Positions 1 to 5,531 are shown, counted from the stretch's first letter. The stretch is DNA of 5,823 nucleotides from an uncultured Bifidobacterium sp. (GCF_959020145.1 NZ_CAUEQY010000055.1:1-5823), one strand, 5' to 3'. The notes: a model not told the origin generated them from the letters alone. Translations and numbers: made by a program.

Positions 1-449
1 TCGCCGCGTCCGTGAAAACGCCGATCACGTCGATTCTGTTGGCTGTGGAGATGTCCGGAACGTTGACGCACATGCTGCCGGTCGCTGCCGTCGCTTTCAT
101 CGCGCTGTTGGTGTCCGATCTGCTGCGCACCAAACCGATCTATGGGGAGTTGCTGGAGCGGTACGTGCGTGCGCAAGGCATGCAGATGGCAATCGCAAGC
201 CATGTGGGCAGCGGCATTATGGAACTGCCATTGGAAATGGGGGCGATTGCGGACGGCAAGCGGGTGCGTGACGTGCGTTGGCCGTCTGGGTGTCTGATCA
301 TCGGCCTGCGTCGCGGCGAAAGCGAGATCGTGCCGCGCGGTGATACACGGCTGCGTGCCGGTGACTATCTGGTGGTGCTGTTCAGTGGCGAGGAGGAGCG
401 CGAGGTACGACCTGCGATGCGGCGGCTGTGTGATGCCCGGCTTGACTGA
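1..449 (+). CDS. ClC-family chloride channel/antiporter with TrkA-C domain, C-terminal part (5' truncated)
   Basis: The reading frame is open from the window edge (first full codon at position 3) to a TGA at 447-449, so only the last 148 residues are present. The segment AASVKTPITSILLAVEMSG resembles the last membrane helices of ClC proteins, where small residues precede a 'T.I.L..EM.G' helix, and a further hydrophobic helix (LPVAAVAFIALLVSDLL) is followed by 'KPIYGELLER', a common ClC exit motif. The last ~80 residues (about GSGIMELPLEMG to the end) look like a TrkA-C/RCK-C domain: 'G..V.D..WP.G.LI.G..RG...IVPRGDT.L.AGD.LVVLF'. ClC proteins move chloride, or in the ClC-F branch fluoride, across the membrane; TrkA-C domains are cytosolic and probably bind a small ligand. 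The selectivity-filter helices lie upstream of the window, so chloride versus fluoride preference cannot be read here. The two CrcB genes downstream make fluoride worth considering, but that is inference from context. Confidence 0.85.
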   Translation, partial: AASVKTPITSILLAVEMSGTLTHMLPVAAVAFIALLVSDLLRTKPIYGELLERYVRAQGMQMAIASHVGSGIMELPLEMGAIADGKRVRDVRWPSGCLIIGLRRGESEIVPRGDTRLRAGDYLVVLFSGEEEREVRPAMRRLCDARLD

Positions 450-472
450 GCCTGGCTGAATTCGGCTGGACT

Positions 473-506
473 CTGGATGTACGAATCTGCGGAATCGGAC
501 ATCCAG
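473..506. repeat. Imperfect palindromic element, copy 1 (intergenic)
   Basis: CTGGATGT at 473-480 pairs with ACATCCAG at 499-506, and inner bases continue the stem with two mismatches around a 4-base TGCG loop at 488-491 (13 of 15 pairs). It begins 23 bases after the ClC stop codon. It could act as a factor-independent terminator, but no T-run follows, so this is weak. Its inner part and right arm resemble the palindrome at 1265-1292 (shared GAATCGGACA, then CAGGG after two differing bases), which suggests a dispersed repeat rather than a simple terminator. Confidence 0.6.
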
Positions 507-571
507 GGTGCATACGTTGGCGCTCCGTGTAAACTCATATGCGTTAGGAAGGCGGCAACCGCGGCCCAGCT

Positions 572-602
572 CGTTGTTGCACGGCCTATGGGCGGAACAA
601 CG
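572..602 (+). other. Inverted repeat in the crcB leader
   Basis: CGTTGTT at 572-578 is complementary to AACAACG at 596-602, with a 17-base G/C-rich loop. A smaller GCGG/CCGC hairpin lies just upstream around 552-563. Together they could fold in the RNA leader 34 bases before the chosen crcB start at 636. The conserved core of the fluoride (crcB-motif) riboswitch is not recognisable here, so this is recorded only as possible leader structure. Confidence 0.3.
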
Positions 603-623
603 CTGTCCGCGGAAGGCCAGTAC

Positions 624-631
624 AGGGGGAG
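624..631 (+). promoter_or_regulatory. Ribosome binding site deciding the first crcB start
   Basis: AGGGGGAG lies 4 bases before ATG 636. No comparable purine-rich site precedes the upstream in-frame ATG at 477 or the internal ATGs at 762 and 792, so translation is placed at 636. Confidence 0.65.
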
Positions 632-635
632 CGCA

Positions 636-1730
636 ATGGAATCGCAAGAACAATCGCCGGGAGACGTGGTGACTGCGGGTGAGGACTCACATCCCATCAC
701 GCAGGCAATCGACGCTGTTGAGGTGATGCATGCTGGTGCAACCGCGCCCGCCGCTAACACCATGGATCCGCCTACGATTCCCCTGGCGCCGATGAAACGT
801 ATGCAGGCGCGGTTCAATCCGCTCGCCGACGGACTGATGTATGTTGTGGTGTTCGTCGGTGGATTTGTTGGAGTCGGCTGTCGGCATGCGTTGGATATGC
901 TCCTGCCGTCGGTCAGCGGGACGCCATTCGTTGTGGGCACGTTTGTGTCGAATATGGTCGCCTGCTTCCTGTTCGCGATGCTGACCGAATTCATGGCGAC
1001 CGCTTCGTGGCTGCGTCGCCGGGTGCGGCAGGTTGTCAGCCGTGGCGTTGGGCTCGGCTTGCTCGGCGGGCTTTCGACGATGTCCGGCGTGATGCTGGAA
1101 ACGATGGAAGGTCTGCACGAGCGGCATATCGCCAGTGCGCTTGGCTATCTTGCGGGAAATTTTGCAGGCGGTTTGCTCACTGCCGCCGCCGGCGTGGTTC
1201 TGATGCAGGCACTGCTGTCACGGAGTACTCGAAAGCGGGTTCGGGGTGCGTTTTCAGCTGTTTCCGTGTCCGATTCTGCCGAATCGGACACGCAGGGCGT
1301 ACGCCATGTGAAAGTGGCCGACGTGGCGCGTTCTGCCGCGCAGGCCGCAATGGAAGCCGCGCAGGCGGCGCAGCAGGCCGCGCAGGCGGCCCAGCAGATT
1401 GCACAGACGGGACAGGTTCCGCGAGTCGAAACACCAACCGTGCCGCCGACCGCCAGCCAGACTATGCAGACGGGCCGCGTTCCGCAGATTCCTCCGCTGG
1501 CCGTTCCTCAGCTGGCACAGCCATCGCAGCCGTTGCTGCGCGAGCAGGATACTTCAGACTTGGGGCAGCTGCCCGAGCCGATTCAGCAGTCGCAACCAAT
1601 CCAGCAGCCCCAGCAGCAGTCGCAGCCGATCCAGCAGCCGGCTAACCCGCTTCCGCCCAGCTTCGAGCCCAAACCGATCACTGCGGAGATTTCGCTTATC
1701 GCCGACCCGGCTACCGGGGAGGTGCGCTGA
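636..1730 (+). CDS. crcB: CrcB/Fluc-family fluoride channel subunit with long N- and C-terminal extensions
   Basis: This is predicted to be a membrane subunit of a Fluc fluoride channel, which lets fluoride leave the cytoplasm. With the start at 636 (strong AGGGGGAG site) the protein has 364 residues, against about 125 for a normal CrcB. Residues about 64-194 hold four membrane segments (about 64-90, 97-120, 137-157, 166-194). Family marks are seen: 'GGFVGVGCRH' for the GG..GA..RY motif (R83), 'GTFVSNMVACF' for the TL.VN..G motif (N106), and 'GLLGGLSTMSG' for GF.GG.TTFSTF. In the last motif both usual phenylalanines are replaced (M149 and V152). Residues 1-63 are hydrophilic without a signal peptide. 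After TM4 a basic stretch (STRKRVRG) precedes a palindrome-encoded segment (210-219), an Ala/Gln-rich probable helix (about 234-257) and a Gln/Pro-rich tail with an imperfect QSQPIQQP repeat. The next crcB starts on the last base of this stop, so the two probably form a translationally coupled pair and a heteromeric channel. CrcB membership is fairly sure; the tail's role is unknown. Confidence 0.82.
   Translation: MESQEQSPGDVVTAGEDSHPITQAIDAVEVMHAGATAPAANTMDPPTIPLAPMKRMQARFNPLADGLMYVVVFVGGFVGVGCRHALDMLLPSVSGTPFVVGTFVSNMVACFLFAMLTEFMATASWLRRRVRQVVSRGVGLGLLGGLSTMSGVMLETMEGLHERHIASALGYLAGNFAGGLLTAAAGVVLMQALLSRSTRKRVRGAFSAVSVSDSAESDTQGVRHVKVADVARSAAQAAMEAAQAAQQAAQAAQQIAQTGQVPRVETPTVPPTASQTMQTGRVPQIPPLAVPQLAQPSQPLLREQDTSDLGQLPEPIQQSQPIQQPQQQSQPIQQPANPLPPSFEPKPITAEISLIADPATGEVR
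1265..1292. repeat. Perfect palindromic element, copy 2 (inside crcB)
   Basis: CGTGTCCGATTC (1265-1276) and GAATCGGACACG (1281-1292) form a perfect 12-bp stem around a TGCC loop. It lies in the coding sequence and encodes residues 210-219 (SVSDSAESDT), directly after the last membrane segment and before the low-complexity tail. It shares GAATCGGACA and the following CAGGG with the palindrome at 473-506. Confidence 0.75.
1587..1640 (+). repeat. In-frame tandem repeat encoding QSQPIQQP
   Basis: The octapeptide QSQPIQQP is encoded at 1587-1610 and again at 1617-1640, separated by two Gln codons. Codon choice differs between the copies (CAACCAATC versus CAGCCGATC), so the duplication is either not recent or has drifted. 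It is part of the Gln/Pro-rich cytosolic tail of the first CrcB. Confidence 0.7.
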
Positions 1731-2125
1731 TGATGTGGATGATCTGTCTGTTCGGCGGTCTGGGCGCCATGGCCCGTTACGTGCTCGACGTGTCAATTCA
1801 ACGAGGCTGGAATCGCGAGAATCGGAGAACGAACCGCAACTTCCCGCTATCCACGCTCGTCATCAACGGCGTCGCCTCGCTATGCGCGGGCATCGCCATG
1901 ATGTCCTACTATTCGCAATCGGTGGATATGGACACGGTCATGATGTTCGTTGTCGGATTTCTCGGTGGTTTCTCAACATTCTCCACGGCGCTCAACGAAG
2001 TGGTTTCATTGATTCGCCAGCGTCGTTTTACGCTGGCTCTGGGCTATGGAATAGCAACCGTCGCGGTGCCTCTCATTTGCGTGGCCACCGGTTTCGGCAT
2101 TGCGCTGCTCGCCAATCCGGCGTAA
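1730..2125 (+). CDS. crcB: CrcB/Fluc-family fluoride channel subunit, normal length
   Basis: This is a 131-residue small membrane protein of the CrcB/Fluc family, which forms dual-topology dimeric fluoride channels that relieve fluoride toxicity. Family motifs in order are 'LFGGLGAMARY' (R16), 'STLVINGVASLCAG' with the conserved Asn (N46) and 'GFLGGFSTFSTALNE'. The first pore phenylalanine is kept (F84), but the second position is Ala (A87) where TFSTF is usual. Four hydrophobic segments are visible, at about 4-21, 39-60, 68-90 and 101-127. The start ATG at 1730 overlaps the stop TGA of the preceding crcB by one base, and a strong GGGGAGGT site (1716-1723) lies six bases before it, inside the upstream gene. 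An ATG at 1733 is a possible alternative start. Paired crcB genes are known to encode opposite-topology partners of a heterodimer, and the tight coupling here supports that. There is no tail, unlike its neighbour. Confidence 0.93.
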   Translation: MMWMICLFGGLGAMARYVLDVSIQRGWNRENRRTNRNFPLSTLVINGVASLCAGIAMMSYYSQSVDMDTVMMFVVGFLGGFSTFSTALNEVVSLIRQRRFTLALGYGIATVAVPLICVATGFGIALLANPA

Positions 2126-2156
2126 TTTTCACGTTACGCGGACGGTCGCTGAGTAA

Positions 2157-2405
2157 CATGAAAGGAATCTGAGCGCAACCGCCATCAAGGCCGCCAGCCC
2201 GGATGCGACGCTGGTGATTGCATTCGACCAGGCCAAGCCGCTGCTGAAGGATGGCAAGGATATCCAGTACCAGGGCCAGACCGGTATCGGACCGTTCAAT
2301 AAGAACAATGATCCGAGCTCCGCGAACATCGGCGTCTACACCTTCGACAAAGACAACAAGCCGGTCTTCGACCACACCCAGTCCGGCGACGTGCCGACCG
2401 ACTGA
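2157..2405 (+). pseudogene. Remnant of a branched-chain amino acid ABC-transporter substrate-binding protein (LivK-like)
   Basis: The frame is open from just after an in-frame TAA at 2154-2156 to a TGA at 2403-2405, with no convincing start codon or ribosome binding site. The only starts in frame are a GTG at 2214 and weak CTG codons. The peptide reads 'ATAIKAASPDATLVIAFDQ' and then 'AKPLLKDGKDIQYQGQTGIGPF...NIGVYTFDKDNKPVFD'. The second part resembles the C-terminal end of periplasmic Leu/Ile/Val-binding proteins, with 'G..GP..F...ND....IGVY..D....' features. The first part resembles a more internal segment of the same fold, so a large internal deletion is likely. A complete protein would have about 380-400 residues with a lipoprotein signal; here about 75 remain. 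The ATG at 2158 is one frame off and stops after four codons (MKGI). Family assignment is by recalled motif only. A short functional peptide cannot be excluded but seems unlikely. Confidence 0.6.
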
Positions 2406-2436
2406 TCGCAATGTAGGTCATCATCAATACAAGAAG

Positions 2437-2484
2437 ACGGCGCAAAGTGAGTGTGGATATCGCAAGCTTTGCGCCGTTTCTTTT
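2437..2484 (+). terminator. Factor-independent terminator after the crcB/remnant region
   Basis: ACGGCGCAAAG (2437-2447) and CTTTGCGCCGT (2467-2477) make a perfect 11-bp stem with a 19-base loop, followed by TTCTTTT. It lies 32 bases after the remnant's stop codon and probably ends transcription from the crcB pair, separating it from the sucrose genes. Confidence 0.85.
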
Positions 2485-2588
2485 GTTGTGCTGTGCTGCC
2501 GTTTTCCGTGTCGTGGGCAGCATACGAAAATCAATATTGAAAATCAAGTAAAGGGGTAACCCCGTTAAGCGATATACACGCCGGACTG

Positions 2589-2602
2589 TCGAACAGGTTC
2601 GA
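2589..2602. promoter_or_regulatory. LacI-type operator upstream of the regulator gene
   Basis: TCGAACAGGTTCGA is a palindrome except for its two central bases and differs at one base from the core of the perfect site before sucrose phosphorylase (TCGAACCGGTTCGA). It lies 105 bases before the regulator start, at about the -35 position of the possible promoter whose -10 is TAATAT at 2620-2625. Autoregulation is inferred. Confidence 0.65.
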
Positions 2603-2634
2603 GAGAATGTAAATGAATGTAATATCTCGCGAGA
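2597..2634 (+). promoter_or_regulatory. Possible promoter of the LacI-type gene with TCTCGCGAGA palindrome
   Basis: TAATAT at 2620-2625 is a good -10 hexamer. The -35 region around 2597-2603 (GTTCGA/TTCGAG) is weak and overlaps the operator at 2589-2602. A perfect 10-bp palindrome, TCTCGCGAGA (2625-2634), starts at the end of the -10 and could be a second protein-binding site. The start point has not been mapped, and the remaining leader to 2706 shows no other clear signal. Confidence 0.4.
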
Positions 2635-2691
2635 AGCGCACGGAAAGCGCGCGGCAAGCACGTGAGAATACAACGATGGAACAGTGATAAC

Positions 2692-2700
2692 GGGGAAGGT
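2692..2700 (+). promoter_or_regulatory. Ribosome binding site deciding the regulator start
   Basis: GGGGAAGGT sits six bases before ATG 2707. The earlier in-frame GTG at 2662 lacks such a site and would place 15 residues of non-family sequence before the helix-turn-helix. Confidence 0.75.
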
Positions 2701-2706
2701 GCGATC

Positions 2707-3792
2707 ATGGTCGGCATGCGCGATGTGGCGAAGAAGGCCGGGGTGTCTCTGAGCACCGTCTCGCTGGTGGTGAACGGCAACGGGTATGTATCCAACGACA
2801 TGCGCGACCGCGTGCGTAAGGCCATGCAGGCCCTCAATTACGTGCCGAACGAGCTTGCCCGCAACCTGTACCACGATCGCACGAATCTGGTCGGCGTCAT
2901 CGTGCCCACCATCCGTCACCCGTTCTTTGCAACGTTTACCGCGCACCTGCAGCATGCGCTCGCCGCGCAGGGGCTGCGCACCATGCTGTGCTCCACCACC
3001 GACGAGACGGACGGCGAAATCCAATACGTCGATATGCTGCGCAGGCACATGATGGACGGCATCGTCATGTGCGCTCACACCTCGCATCCCGGCGATTATT
3101 GGACGTCCATCCACCGCCCGATCGTCGCATTCGATCGCGTGCTTGGAAATGGTATTTCGTCGATCGGATCTGACCACGAGCAGGGTGGGCGACTGATTGC
3201 GCAGATGCTGATTCGCAATGGCGCGCGCCATGTGGTGATGATTGGCGGTCCGCGCGATCAGTTCTTCGATCTGGCGGTCCGCGGCGAAGTCGAGGAGGGG
3301 TCGTTCGATTTGGGAAAGACCACGTTCCCGACGGTGCGCTACTACCTCACGTTGGAACAGGAATTGACCTCCGCGGGCGTGAAGTATGAGTATATCGAGG
3401 CCGGTGAGGTGATGGATTTCGCCGGCTATCATCGTGCGGTCAGCCGTGCGCTTGATGGGGTGGCGACCGACGGCGTCGATGCCGTGGTCAGCTCCGATAT
3501 TGGCGCGGCGTTCTGCGTGCGCGAAGCGTTGAGCCGCGGAATTTCCATTCCTGACGAGCTGCAGGTCGTCGCCTATGATGGCACGTATTTGACCGATTTG
3601 GCCGGTATGAAGCTGACCGCGGTCGCACAGGATTTCTCGGCGATCGCGCAGTCGGCGGCCGACCATATGGTGCAGGCGATCGCCAATGAAGAGGCGGCTG
3701 CGGCCAACGCCTCGCGCAAGAACATCCCCAAGCCGTTCGAGCCGAATGTGCTTATTCCCATGACGCTGGTGCCAGGCGATACCACGCGTTGA
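2707..3792 (+). CDS. LacI/GalR-family transcriptional regulator, probable repressor of sucrose phosphorylase
   Basis: This 361-residue protein has the normal LacI-family length and layout. The N-terminal helix-turn-helix is 'MRDVAKKAGVSLSTVSLVVNGNGYVS' (about residues 4-29), followed by the hinge helix 'ALNYVPNELARNL' that inserts into the operator centre. A periplasmic-binding-protein-like effector domain follows, starting at 'TNLVGVIVPTIRHPFFATF' and containing 'VVSSDIGAAFCVREALSRGISIPDELQVVAYDGTYL', the classic family pattern. In recognition helix positions it has Leu-Ser ... Leu where E. coli LacI has Tyr-Gln ... Arg. The gene is upstream of and in the same direction as sucrose phosphorylase, 224 bases apart, and matching palindromic operators lie before both genes. 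It therefore probably represses both in response to a sugar such as sucrose or a derivative; the effector cannot be read from sequence. No terminator is visible after the stop, so readthrough into the next gene is possible. The family call is sure, the target strongly suggested. Confidence 0.92.
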   Translation: MVGMRDVAKKAGVSLSTVSLVVNGNGYVSNDMRDRVRKAMQALNYVPNELARNLYHDRTNLVGVIVPTIRHPFFATFTAHLQHALAAQGLRTMLCSTTDETDGEIQYVDMLRRHMMDGIVMCAHTSHPGDYWTSIHRPIVAFDRVLGNGISSIGSDHEQGGRLIAQMLIRNGARHVVMIGGPRDQFFDLAVRGEVEEGSFDLGKTTFPTVRYYLTLEQELTSAGVKYEYIEAGEVMDFAGYHRAVSRALDGVATDGVDAVVSSDIGAAFCVREALSRGISIPDELQVVAYDGTYLTDLAGMKLTAVAQDFSAIAQSAADHMVQAIANEEAAAANASRKNIPKPFEPNVLIPMTLVPGDTTR

Positions 3793-3851
3793 TGCTGCGC
3801 GTTGGAACGCTGGGTTGGGGTCGGACAGGCTGGGCTGCATAGAACACCGCA

Positions 3852-3865
3852 TCAAACCGGTTCGA
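3852..3865. promoter_or_regulatory. Distal LacI-type operator upstream of sucrose phosphorylase
   Basis: TCAAACCGGTTCGA keeps the AACCGGTT centre and outer TC/GA of the perfect site, with one mismatched pair. Its centre is 65 bp upstream of the centre of the site at 3915-3932, close to six helical turns, which would suit looping by a tetramer or cooperative binding. Function is inferred from sequence match and position. Confidence 0.6.
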
Positions 3866-3887
3866 CACGCGCATTCCGCTGTGTGAC

Positions 3888-3917
3888 TGGACATTGACGC
3901 CCCTCTCGAGGTAATAT
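3888..3917 (+). promoter_or_regulatory. Probable promoter of sucrose phosphorylase
   Basis: TGGACA (3888-3893) and TAATAT (3912-3917) are separated by 18 bases and fit a housekeeping sigma-factor promoter, giving a start near 3924 and a leader of about 90 bases. TTGACG at 3894-3899 is a better -35 match but only 12 bases from the -10. The perfect operator overlaps the -10 and start, as expected for repression. Confidence 0.55.
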
Positions 3918-3932
3918 CGAACCGGTTCGATA
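3915..3932. promoter_or_regulatory. Primary LacI-type operator of sucrose phosphorylase
   Basis: TATCGAACCGGTTCGATA is a perfect 18-bp palindrome with the central CG step typical of LacI-family operators. It overlaps the predicted -10 hexamer, and near-identical copies occur at 3852-3865 and 2589-2602. The adjacent LacI-type gene is the natural candidate for the protein that binds it. Confidence 0.8.
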
Positions 3933-4016
3933 CATACGTGAGTATGCAAATACGTAAACAACAAACAGGCAGACGCGCACACATTGCACCCGCACCCATG
4001 AACCAAGGGAGGTCCC

Positions 4017-5531
4017 ATGAAAAACAAAGTGCAGCTCATCACCTACGCCGATCGCCTCGGCGACGGCACCCTCAGCTCGATGACCGACATCCTGCGCACC
4101 CGTTTCGACGGCGTGTATGACGGCGTGCATATCCTGCCGTTCTTCACTCCATTCGACGGCGCGGATGCAGGCTTCGACCCCATCGACCACACCAAGGTCG
4201 ACCCGCGCCTCGGCGGCTGGGACGATGTCGCCGAACTTTCCAAGACCCACGGCATCATGGTCGACGCCATCGTCAACCACATGAGCTGGGAATCCAAGCA
4301 GTTCCAAGACGTGCTTGAAAAGGGCGAGGAATCCGAGTATTACCCGATGTTCCTGACCATGAGTTCCGTCTTTCCGAACGGCGCGACCGAAGAGGATCTG
4401 GCCGGCATCTACCGTCCGCGCCCGGGTCTGCCGTTCACCCACTACAAGTTCGCGGGCAAGACTCGCCTGGTCTGGGTCAGCTTCACCCCGCAGCAGGTCG
4501 ATATCGACACGGATTCCGACAAAGGCTGGGAATACCTGATGTCGATTTTCGACCAGATGGCCGCATCCCACGTCAGCTACATTCGTCTTGACGCCGTCGG
4601 CTACGGTGCCAAGGAAGCCGGTACCAGCTGCTTCATGACGCCGAAAACGTTCAAGCTCATCTCCCGCCTGCGCGAGGAGGGCGTCAAGCGCGGCTTGGAA
4701 ATCCTCATCGAAGTGCATTCCTACTACAAGAAGCAGGTCGAGATCGCGTCGAAGGTCGATCGCGTCTACGATTTCGCCCTTCCGCCGCTGCTGCTGCATT
4801 CGCTGAATACCGGTCATGTCGAGCCGGTCGCGCATTGGACCGACATCCGTCCGAACAATGCCGTCACCGTACTTGACACGCATGATGGCATCGGCGTGAT
4901 CGACATCGGTTCCGATCAGCTGGACCGTTCGCTCAAGGGGCTCGTGCCGGATGAGGATGTCGACAATCTCGTCAACGCCATTCATGCGAACACTCACGGC
5001 GAATCGCAGGCCGCTACCGGTGCCGCCGCATCCAATCTTGACCTGTATCAGGTCAACAGCACCTACTATTCGGCGCTGGGATGCAACGATCAGCACTATA
5101 TTGCGGCTCGCGCGGTGCAGTTCTTCCTGCCGGGCGTTCCGCAGGTCTACTATGTCGGCGCGCTTGCCGGCAAGAACGACATGGAGCTGCTGCGCAAGAC
5201 CAATAATGGCCGCGATATCAATCGCCATTACTATTCCACGGCTGAGATCGACGAGAATCTGCAGCGTCCGGTGGTGAAGGCACTGAACGCGCTTGCCAAG
5301 TTCCGCAACGAGCTTGATGCGTTCGACGGCACTTTCTCGTACAGCGCCGACGGCGACACGTCCATCAGCTTCATGTGGAAGGGTGCAACTACCGAGGCTA
5401 CGCTCACGTTCGAACCGGGTCGCGGTCTTGGTGTGGAGAACACCGCGTCCGTCGCCACGCTCGAATGGCGTGATGCCGCCGGTGAGCACCGCACGGACGA
5501 TCTGATCGCCAATCCGCCGGTCGCGGCCTGA
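4017..5531 (+). CDS. sucP: Sucrose phosphorylase (glycoside hydrolase family 13, subfamily 18)
   Basis: This cytosolic enzyme reversibly converts sucrose plus phosphate to alpha-D-glucose 1-phosphate and fructose, saving ATP before the products enter the bifid shunt. The 504-residue protein begins MKNKVQLITYADRLGDGT and matches the structurally characterised B. adolescentis enzyme nearly throughout, as recalled, with no length change. Catalytic residues are at the expected positions: nucleophile D192 in 'YIRLDAVGYG', acid/base E232 in 'ILIEVHSYY' and transition-state stabiliser D290 in 'VLDTHDG'. The N-terminal part and these motifs form the (beta/alpha)8 barrel, the segment after about residue 86 inserts domain B, and the region after about 430 is the C-terminal beta domain. 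There is no signal peptide. The start is fixed by AAGGGAGGT at 4005-4013. It follows the LacI-type regulator and its operators and ends at a strong terminator, so it is probably a single-gene transcript induced when repression is lifted. No sucrose permease is visible in the window. Differences from the recalled B. adolescentis sequence cluster in the C-terminal domain. The gene is also called scrP or gtfA. Confidence 0.98.
   Translation: MKNKVQLITYADRLGDGTLSSMTDILRTRFDGVYDGVHILPFFTPFDGADAGFDPIDHTKVDPRLGGWDDVAELSKTHGIMVDAIVNHMSWESKQFQDVLEKGEESEYYPMFLTMSSVFPNGATEEDLAGIYRPRPGLPFTHYKFAGKTRLVWVSFTPQQVDIDTDSDKGWEYLMSIFDQMAASHVSYIRLDAVGYGAKEAGTSCFMTPKTFKLISRLREEGVKRGLEILIEVHSYYKKQVEIASKVDRVYDFALPPLLLHSLNTGHVEPVAHWTDIRPNNAVTVLDTHDGIGVIDIGSDQLDRSLKGLVPDEDVDNLVNAIHANTHGESQAATGAAASNLDLYQVNSTYYSALGCNDQHYIAARAVQFFLPGVPQVYYVGALAGKNDMELLRKTNNGRDINRHYYSTAEIDENLQRPVVKALNALAKFRNELDAFDGTFSYSADGDTSISFMWKGATTEATLTFEPGRGLGVENTASVATLEWRDAAGEHRTDDLIANPPVAA

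Noticed and set aside
477..635. In-frame upstream start for the first crcB at ATG 477
   Set aside because: It lies inside the left arm of a hairpin, has no ribosome binding site, and would add 53 residues of non-family sequence; ATG 636 has a strong site.
507..635. Fluoride riboswitch (crcB motif) before the crcB pair
   Set aside because: The expected conserved core (a GATG-containing 5' strand, CGCC, AACCGCC-like segment and a final CTCCTAC-like strand in the right order) could not be found. Only generic GC-rich hairpins are present.
1007..1645. Arg/Ala-rich + strand frame overlapping the first crcB
   Set aside because: It is an out-of-frame shadow of the crcB membrane domain and tail, with compositional bias and no ribosome binding site.
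2553..2563. GGGGTAACCCC mini-palindrome and the nearby GAAAATC direct repeats (2526-2532, 2539-2545)
   Set aside because: They are short, AT-rich or single-site sequences with no matched -10 hexamer at proper spacing. They could be promoter-associated, but nothing supports a specific role.
2662..2706. GTG 2662 as the start of the LacI-type regulator
   Set aside because: It has no suitable ribosome binding site, and the GGGGAAGGT site at 2692-2700 would then be coding sequence; family members start close to the helix-turn-helix.
3799..3810. GCGTTGGAACGC as a terminator for the regulator gene
   Set aside because: The stem has only five pairs with a two-base loop and no following T-run.
2296..3999. 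Long open frame on the - strand (567 codons) opposite the LacI-type gene
   Set aside because: It is antisense to a clear family protein, its translation is rich in His/Arg with no recognisable domain, and such frames are common opposite high-GC genes.
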